Made by a program: the position numbers and the translations under genes. From the NCBI RefSeq assembly GCF_900547205.1, contig NZ_URFY01000080.1:1-11451 (forward strand): a stretch of 11,451 bases of DNA, read 5' to 3'. Position 1 is the first letter of the stretch. The number at the start of each line of letters is the position of its first letter. Source of the DNA: an uncultured Bacteroides sp. GTDB taxonomy: Bacteria > Bacteroidota > Bacteroidia > Bacteroidales > Bacteroidaceae. The notes under the pieces were generated by a model. That model saw only the letters and a list, made by a program, of their open reading frames with translations, did not search any database and was not told the DNA's origin. This document shows positions 7,545-11,451 of this stretch, in pieces.

Positions 7545-10412
7545 ATGGGAATGTATCATATAAAAAAGTGCTTATTAGTACTCTCGGTATTTATGTATTG
7601 TGTTTTAGCTATTTCATGTTCTAGTGATGATGAAGAGCTGGTAGGAGTAGATCTTTCCGTAAATAAGGAAGTCGTAGATTTTACAATGGAAGCAGGGACT
7701 CAAAGCATTACAGTAGTAACAAATGCTCCAACTTGGGATGCTAAAGCGGATAAAGGCTGGTGTACTCTTTCTGTAGCAGGAAAGATATTGAAGATTTCAG
7801 TAGATGAGAGTACGGAAAGGTTAGTGCGCGAAGCTATCGTAACAATTACTACGGATAGTCAAGTAAAAACGGTTAAAGTCCGACAATTAGGTTGGGAGGC
7901 CGCCATTCTGACTGACCCAAGTGCATTTGAAGTGGAAGTAGTAGGAAGCGAAATTACTTTGAATGTCACTACCAACGTGGAGGTAAAAACGGAGTTTCCT
8001 GAGTGGATTACGGAGAAGGGGAGAACTCGTGCTCCGGAAATGGTGACCTCAACCCATACCTATGTGGTAAAACGCAGTGTGCTGGATGCAAAAAGAGAAG
8101 GAACGATTACGTTTACAGAAGTATTACCTGAAGGAGCTACCGAAGAAGATATTCCGGTATCGGCTACAGTCCTTGTTTCACAACATGGGTTGAACGAATA
8201 TAATGCCGGTAATGGTGAAGATATCAAAGACGATATAAAAATCAAAGTGGTGGGCGGTACAGATACCTCTCATCAAGGTGATGACGGAATTGAAAAATCG
8301 TTTGATTGTGATTATTCTACACTATATCATTCGAATTGGACGAATAGCGGAAGCAATTATTTTCCGATTACTCTAACTTATAATTTTGCAGAAGCATCTG
8401 ATGTGGATTATTTAATATATTATCCTCGTTCGGAAGGGAATAATGGTCGGTTTAAGGAAGTCGAGATACAATACTCCTCAGATGGAAATAGCTTCACAAA
8501 GTTGATGGATAAGGATTTCCAAGGTTCGGCTACGGCTACAAGAGTTACTTTCGATGAAACCCTTCGAGCAAAGTCTTTCCGCTTCATTGTGAAAAGCGGA
8601 GCGGGTGACGGACAAGGGTTTGCTTCTTGTGCAGAAATGGAGTTTTATACTAAGAACTTGGATACTTTTGACTATAAAACTCTTTTTGAAGATGAAATAT
8701 GTAGTAAACTGAAAACTGGAATTACAGAAACGGATATTGAAAATTGCAAGTATCCTTTCTTTAAAAATCTGGCTTATTATATGCTTCAAGGAAAATATGA
8801 TGATGCATTCCGCGTGGCTAATTATAAGGCTTATCCGAATCCGGATATTCAGTCTGAAACTCATAAAACAAATCCATATAGTCTCTTGGATAATCCAACT
8901 GGAATATCTGTAGAGAAGGATGAAACGCTTGTTGTCTTGGTAGGAGATACTTATAACCAGAATATAGGATTGAAAGTGCAAAATCTTGATGCACCGAATA
9001 GTGATGGTTTTGGTGGACCAACTTATCCTTTGAACCGTGGCATCAATAAATTGAAGATGAGTGAAAAGGGACTGGTATATGTGACCTATTATACAAGAGA
9101 ACTGGACAATCCTACGGCTCAACCGATTGGTATACACATTGCGTCAGGAACAGTAAACGGTTATTATGATTCCCAGAACGAAGATCATAAAGGACGATGG
9201 AGCGAACTGCTGGGCAAAGCTACAGATAAATATTTCGATGTATTGGGTAAATATGCACATCTAACATTCGAAACCAGTGATTTTAGAAGATATGCTTCTA
9301 GCAATGGTAACGAATTAATTGATCTTTATGATAAGATTGTATATAGCGAAATGGAATTGTTGGGGTTGGTTAAATATAACAAGGAATTCCGAAATCGTAT
9401 GTACTTAAATGTTATGTACCAGTCTTATATGTATGCAACTGCCTATCATACAGCATACAATCAAACCACAATGGCTGACGTATGTGATCCTACCAAGCTC
9501 AAAACTACTGCTTGCTGGGGACCGGCTCACGAGATAGGACATTGCAATCAGACTCGTCCCGGCTTGAAATGGATTGGAACTACCGAAGTAACTAACAATA
9601 TCATGTCTCAATATATTCAGACTACAATTTTTGGTCAAGATTCCCGTATTCAAACAGAGGACATGGGAGCAACTTATCGTAATAGATATTCGAAAGCGTG
9701 GAGTAGCATTATAGTGCCGGGAGCTCCCCATTCGCAATTTACTAGTGGTCCAAAGGATGAAGATGATGTATTCTGCAAGTTGGTTCCGTTCTGGCAACTG
9801 GAACTTTACTTCGGGAAGGTGTTGGGAAGAACTCCTTTGCAGCAATCGGATAAAGGCGGTTTCTATCCTGAAGTTTACGAAGCTGTACGGCAGAAGGATT
9901 ATGCAGGAATGAGTAACGGTGAAATACAGCTTGACTTTGTGTATACCTGCTGTGTGGTAGCAAAGACTAATTTACTTGATTTCTTTGAGAAATGGGGATT
10001 TCTGGCTGAAGTTGATAGGCAAATAGAAGATTATTCCACAGAACCAATGAAGGTAACCAAGGCAATGGCTGATGCTCTGAGAACTAAAGTGGAAAATTTG
10101 GAATATCCAAAACCGGATGTAGCTCTTGAATATATTTCAGATAATTCGTGGGAGTGGTATAAGACTAAACCGTCAATAGTAGCTGGAGATAACGCTGTTC
10201 GTAGTGGTAATACATTAACAATTCGTAATTGGCAGTATGTTGTTGCCTATGAAGTGACGGATGCATCAAACAACCTTGTATTTATTTCCAGTGGGGAGAC
10301 TACTCCTTCAACTACTGATACATTTACTATTTCTGGTAGTTGGAAAGATGGATATAAACTGTATGCTGTATCCGTAACGGGAGAGCGTAAGGAGATATCG
10401 ATAGGAAATTAA
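7545..10412 (+). CDS. M60-family (enhancin/M60-like) zinc metallopeptidase lipoprotein with BACON and F5/8C domains
   Basis: The 955-residue protein has a lipoprotein signal with Cys25 (LAISC) followed by SSDDEE, predicting surface display. Domains in order are: a BACON domain (about 35-115, VTNAPTWDAK, GWCTLSV, REAIVTITTDS); a second, more divergent BACON-like domain (about 120-215); an F5/8C domain (about 225-370, DYSTLYHSNW, YSSDGNSF); and the peptidase region (about 430-870). A C-terminal Ig-like domain (about 885-955) ends the chain. The active site is HEIGH at 662-666, with E681 in TTEVTNN as the expected third zinc ligand, matching the M60-like gluzincin pattern. Characterised relatives, including B. 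thetaiotaomicron BT4244, cleave mucin-type O-glycosylated proteins next to the glycan. This enzyme would thus expose or release glycopeptides for the adjacent SusCD system. ATG at 7551 is an alternative start. It is flanked by terminators on both sides, so it may form its own transcription unit. Confidence 0.9.
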   Translation: MGMYHIKKCLLVLSVFMYCVLAISCSSDDEELVGVDLSVNKEVVDFTMEAGTQSITVVTNAPTWDAKADKGWCTLSVAGKILKISVDESTERLVREAIVTITTDSQVKTVKVRQLGWEAAILTDPSAFEVEVVGSEITLNVTTNVEVKTEFPEWITEKGRTRAPEMVTSTHTYVVKRSVLDAKREGTITFTEVLPEGATEEDIPVSATVLVSQHGLNEYNAGNGEDIKDDIKIKVVGGTDTSHQGDDGIEKSFDCDYSTLYHSNWTNSGSNYFPITLTYNFAEASDVDYLIYYPRSEGNNGRFKEVEIQYSSDGNSFTKLMDKDFQGSATATRVTFDETLRAKSFRFIVKSGAGDGQGFASCAEMEFYTKNLDTFDYKTLFEDEICSKLKTGITETDIENCKYPFFKNLAYYMLQGKYDDAFRVANYKAYPNPDIQSETHKTNPYSLLDNPTGISVEKDETLVVLVGDTYNQNIGLKVQNLDAPNSDGFGGPTYPLNRGINKLKMSEKGLVYVTYYTRELDNPTAQPIGIHIASGTVNGYYDSQNEDHKGRWSELLGKATDKYFDVLGKYAHLTFETSDFRRYASSNGNELIDLYDKIVYSEMELLGLVKYNKEFRNRMYLNVMYQSYMYATAYHTAYNQTTMADVCDPTKLKTTACWGPAHEIGHCNQTRPGLKWIGTTEVTNNIMSQYIQTTIFGQDSRIQTEDMGATYRNRYSKAWSSIIVPGAPHSQFTSGPKDEDDVFCKLVPFWQLELYFGKVLGRTPLQQSDKGGFYPEVYEAVRQKDYAGMSNGEIQLDFVYTCCVVAKTNLLDFFEKWGFLAEVDRQIEDYSTEPMKVTKAMADALRTKVENLEYPKPDVALEYISDNSWEWYKTKPSIVAGDNAVRSGNTLTIRNWQYVVAYEVTDASNNLVFISSGETTPSTTDTFTISGSWKDGYKLYAVSVTGERKEISIGN

Positions 10413-10441
10413 GGTAAAAATTAAATATTGCTAGTTGATTA

Positions 10442-10518
10442 ATCACAAATTGATACAGAACTTTTCATGCCTATTTGGAGGATATTTATAAAGTTCTGTA
10501 TTGATTTGTGATATTTTT
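10442..10518 (+). terminator. Strong terminator after the peptidase gene
   Basis: Bases 10442-10464 pair with 10490-10512 to give a continuous 23-bp stem (two positions are G-U wobbles in RNA) with a 25-nt loop, followed by ATTTTT. It starts 30 bp after the peptidase stop and insulates the downstream sigma gene. Confidence 0.85.
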
Positions 10519-10527
10519 ATCTATACA

Positions 10528-10559
10528 TTTCTACTTCTCCATTTATTTTATTACTTTTG
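10528..10559 (+). promoter_or_regulatory. Bacteroides-type promoter for the ECF sigma gene
   Basis: TACTTTTG at 10552-10559 matches the Bacteroides -7 consensus TAnnTTTG exactly. TTTC at 10528-10531 is a one-mismatch -33 element (consensus TTTG), with a 20-bp spacer. The sigma ATG follows 22 bp later. This suggests housekeeping-sigma transcription of the ECF gene, independent of the operon upstream. Confidence 0.7.
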
Positions 10560-10581
10560 CCCTAACAAGATACTGGAAGAT

Positions 10582-11148
10582 ATGGAGGAAAGAGAGTTGA
10601 TAGAGCAGATAAAGAACGGTAATAATTTAGCCTTTGCTGTGTTGTATGACTTTTATTGGCAGAGGGTCTATAATTTTACCAAGCTTTATATTACTTCTTC
10701 CGATGAGATTTCAGAGATTGTGCAGGATGTCTTTGTGAAATTTTGGGAGGCACGTCATTTGCTGGATAATGAAAAGGGGGTGGAAGGTTTTTTATTTATT
10801 GTCACCCGCAACATTATTTTCAATAAGGAGCGTAAAAAACTCCGTGAGGATATGTTCAAACTTACGGTGATACGTTCGTTAGAATCTGAAGAGCAGCAGT
10901 CTTATACCCAGGAAGATGAAATGGTGGCAGAAGAACTGAGAGAATACATCGATCGTTTAATAGCCGTTTTGCCCGAGCGTCAACGTGAAATGTTCTTGTT
11001 GAATCGGGAAGAGAACATGACTTATCGGGAGATTGCCCTTCGTTATGGCATCTCGGAGAAGGCAGTAGAACGTCATATTCGCCTTGCCTTGAAATTTCTA
11101 AAAGAAAATCTTTCCCTGTTTATATTGTTTTCAATGCTTTCTGAATGA
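10582..11148 (+). CDS. ECF-type RNA polymerase sigma-70 factor
   Basis: The 188-residue protein has sigma region 2 (about 15-80: AFAVLYDFYWQRVYNF, EIVQDVFVKFWEAR, then the RNIIFNKER helix) and sigma region 4 (about 128-180: LPERQREMFLLNREENM, YREIALRYGISEKAVERHI, a helix-turn-helix for -35 recognition). There is no region 1 or 3, as in ECF sigma factors. It ends with the hydrophobic tail usual in the Bacteroidetes PUL-associated group. The ATG at 10582 is chosen because a good promoter (-7 at 10552-10559) lies just upstream and similarity begins here; extending the frame upstream would run through that promoter into the terminator. Such sigmas normally sit directly upstream of their FecR. Here none follows: a terminator-like repeat and a convergent gene come next. 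Its partner could be the FecR split at 1-1145. That pairing is inferred. Confidence 0.9.
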   Translation: MEERELIEQIKNGNNLAFAVLYDFYWQRVYNFTKLYITSSDEISEIVQDVFVKFWEARHLLDNEKGVEGFLFIVTRNIIFNKERKKLREDMFKLTVIRSLESEEQQSYTQEDEMVAEELREYIDRLIAVLPERQREMFLLNREENMTYREIALRYGISEKAVERHIRLALKFLKENLSLFILFSMLSE

Positions 11149-11168
11149 AGCCACTCGATAATGATAAA

Positions 11169-11271
11169 CAAAAGAATCTGTCATTCAGAATAAGGTGAAG
11201 AATATTTTCTTTGGCTCACGAAGTGTGTAGATTCTTCCTCCTTTTGATTTTCTGAATGACAGATTCTTTTG
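11169..11271. terminator. 22-bp inverted repeat with nested hairpin between convergent genes
   Basis: Bases 11169-11190 and 11250-11271 are perfect reverse complements (22 bp) around a 59-nt loop. Inside the loop, GAAGAAT (11197-11203) pairs with ATTCTTC (11230-11236), flanked by further partial pairing, making a tall stem. It begins 21 bp after the sigma stop and ends 29 bp before the stop of the convergent gene, with T-rich flanks on both sides. A bidirectional terminator is the simplest reading. The terminal inverted repeats and 103-bp size would also fit a small non-autonomous repeat element; no clear target-site duplication is seen. Confidence 0.65.
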
Positions 11272-11300
11272 ATTAATCTTAATTCTTCTTTATATTGTTC

Positions 11301-11451
11301 TTATTTCTTCTTTTGAAAGAACGGATTCTTGCTGATCTTTATATCCGACGATTTCATCTTCTCAAATTTCACCGTACGTCCTAATACATCTCCTTCTATT
11401 TTATTATTAGAAATAACAACTGACTTGCAAGCTTCCAGTGTGATACCTTCC
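11301..11451 (-). CDS. C-terminal fragment of a possible right-handed beta-helix protein (partial)
   Basis: On the minus strand a frame enters from the window edge and runs 49 codons to a TAA at 11301-11303. It reads EGITLEACKSVVISNNKIEG, then further residues ending in NPFFQKKK. The pattern of V-x-I-x-x-N-x-I and a later V-x-F turn resembles rungs of a right-handed parallel beta-helix, as in GH28, GH110 or polysaccharide lyases. In a host-glycan PUL, a GH110 alpha-galactosidase would fit, but 49 residues are too few to decide. Codon use and the clean stop before a terminator support a real gene end. The gene is convergent with the sigma gene and so is not part of the same transcript. Confidence 0.55.
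   Translation of the reverse strand, partial: EGITLEACKSVVISNNKIEGDVLGRTVKFEKMKSSDIKISKNPFFQKKK

Noticed and set aside
8478..9137. 219-codon minus-strand open frame within the peptidase gene
   Set aside because: It is the complement of a well-supported coding frame with clear M60 lipoprotein features; its composition (Ile, Ser, Cys, His rich) is that of an antisense shadow.
10501..10581. Upstream extension of the sigma factor to a TTG start at 10501
   Set aside because: The extension covers the terminator arm and the promoter (-7 at 10552-10559), encodes a Phe/Leu-rich tail without family similarity, and a proper ATG with sigma similarity starts at 10582.

Overview
The window reads as a polysaccharide/glycoprotein utilisation locus (PUL) from a gut Bacteroides or close relative. 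Support for this comes from a SusC/SusD pair, surface lipoproteins with acidic residues after the lipidated Cys, a FecR-type anti-sigma factor with a C-terminal DUF4974-like region, an ECF sigma factor, AT-rich DNA, and a Bacteroides-type TAnnTTTG promoter element ahead of the sigma gene.

Layout. Bases 1-474 form an inverted-repeat-bounded segment: a perfect repeat of at least 55 bp at 1-55 is found inverted at 420-474. The repeat encodes the start of a FecR membrane anchor. Between the copies, on the minus strand, lie a FecR leader region and the FecR N-terminal cytoplasmic (sigma-binding) domain, reading leftward off the window. To the right, on the plus strand, are the same membrane anchor and the FecR periplasmic and DUF4974 domains (to 1145), but with no cytoplasmic domain and no ATG start. 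Flipping the segment in silico rebuilds an intact FecR of about 319 residues directly upstream of susC. This is the main discovery: a candidate invertible switch that cuts through an anti-sigma gene and also carries its upstream region.

Bases 1189-7382 hold a tightly spaced set: an STN-containing SusC TonB-dependent transporter, its SusD partner, and a surface lipoprotein with a fibronectin-like domain and an F5/8C (CBM32-like) domain. A strong terminator follows (7444-7500). Next comes a 955-residue surface lipoprotein with BACON, F5/8C and M60/enhancin-type zinc metallopeptidase domains (7545-10412), of a family known to cleave O-glycosylated proteins such as mucins, and then another strong terminator. 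An ECF sigma gene with its own promoter follows (10582-11148). A long inverted repeat then separates it from the C-terminal end of a convergent, possibly beta-helix, protein at the right edge.

Working model: SusC/SusD import glycan or glycopeptide released by the M60 peptidase and bound by the F5/8C lipoproteins. The SusC STN domain signals through FecR to an ECF sigma factor. In the orientation seen here the plus-strand FecR is decapitated and its upstream region points away, so this PUL would be de-repressed, unresponsive or silent. The N-terminal half may instead be serving another gene left of the window. An assembly or fold-back artefact at the window edge cannot be excluded from sequence alone.
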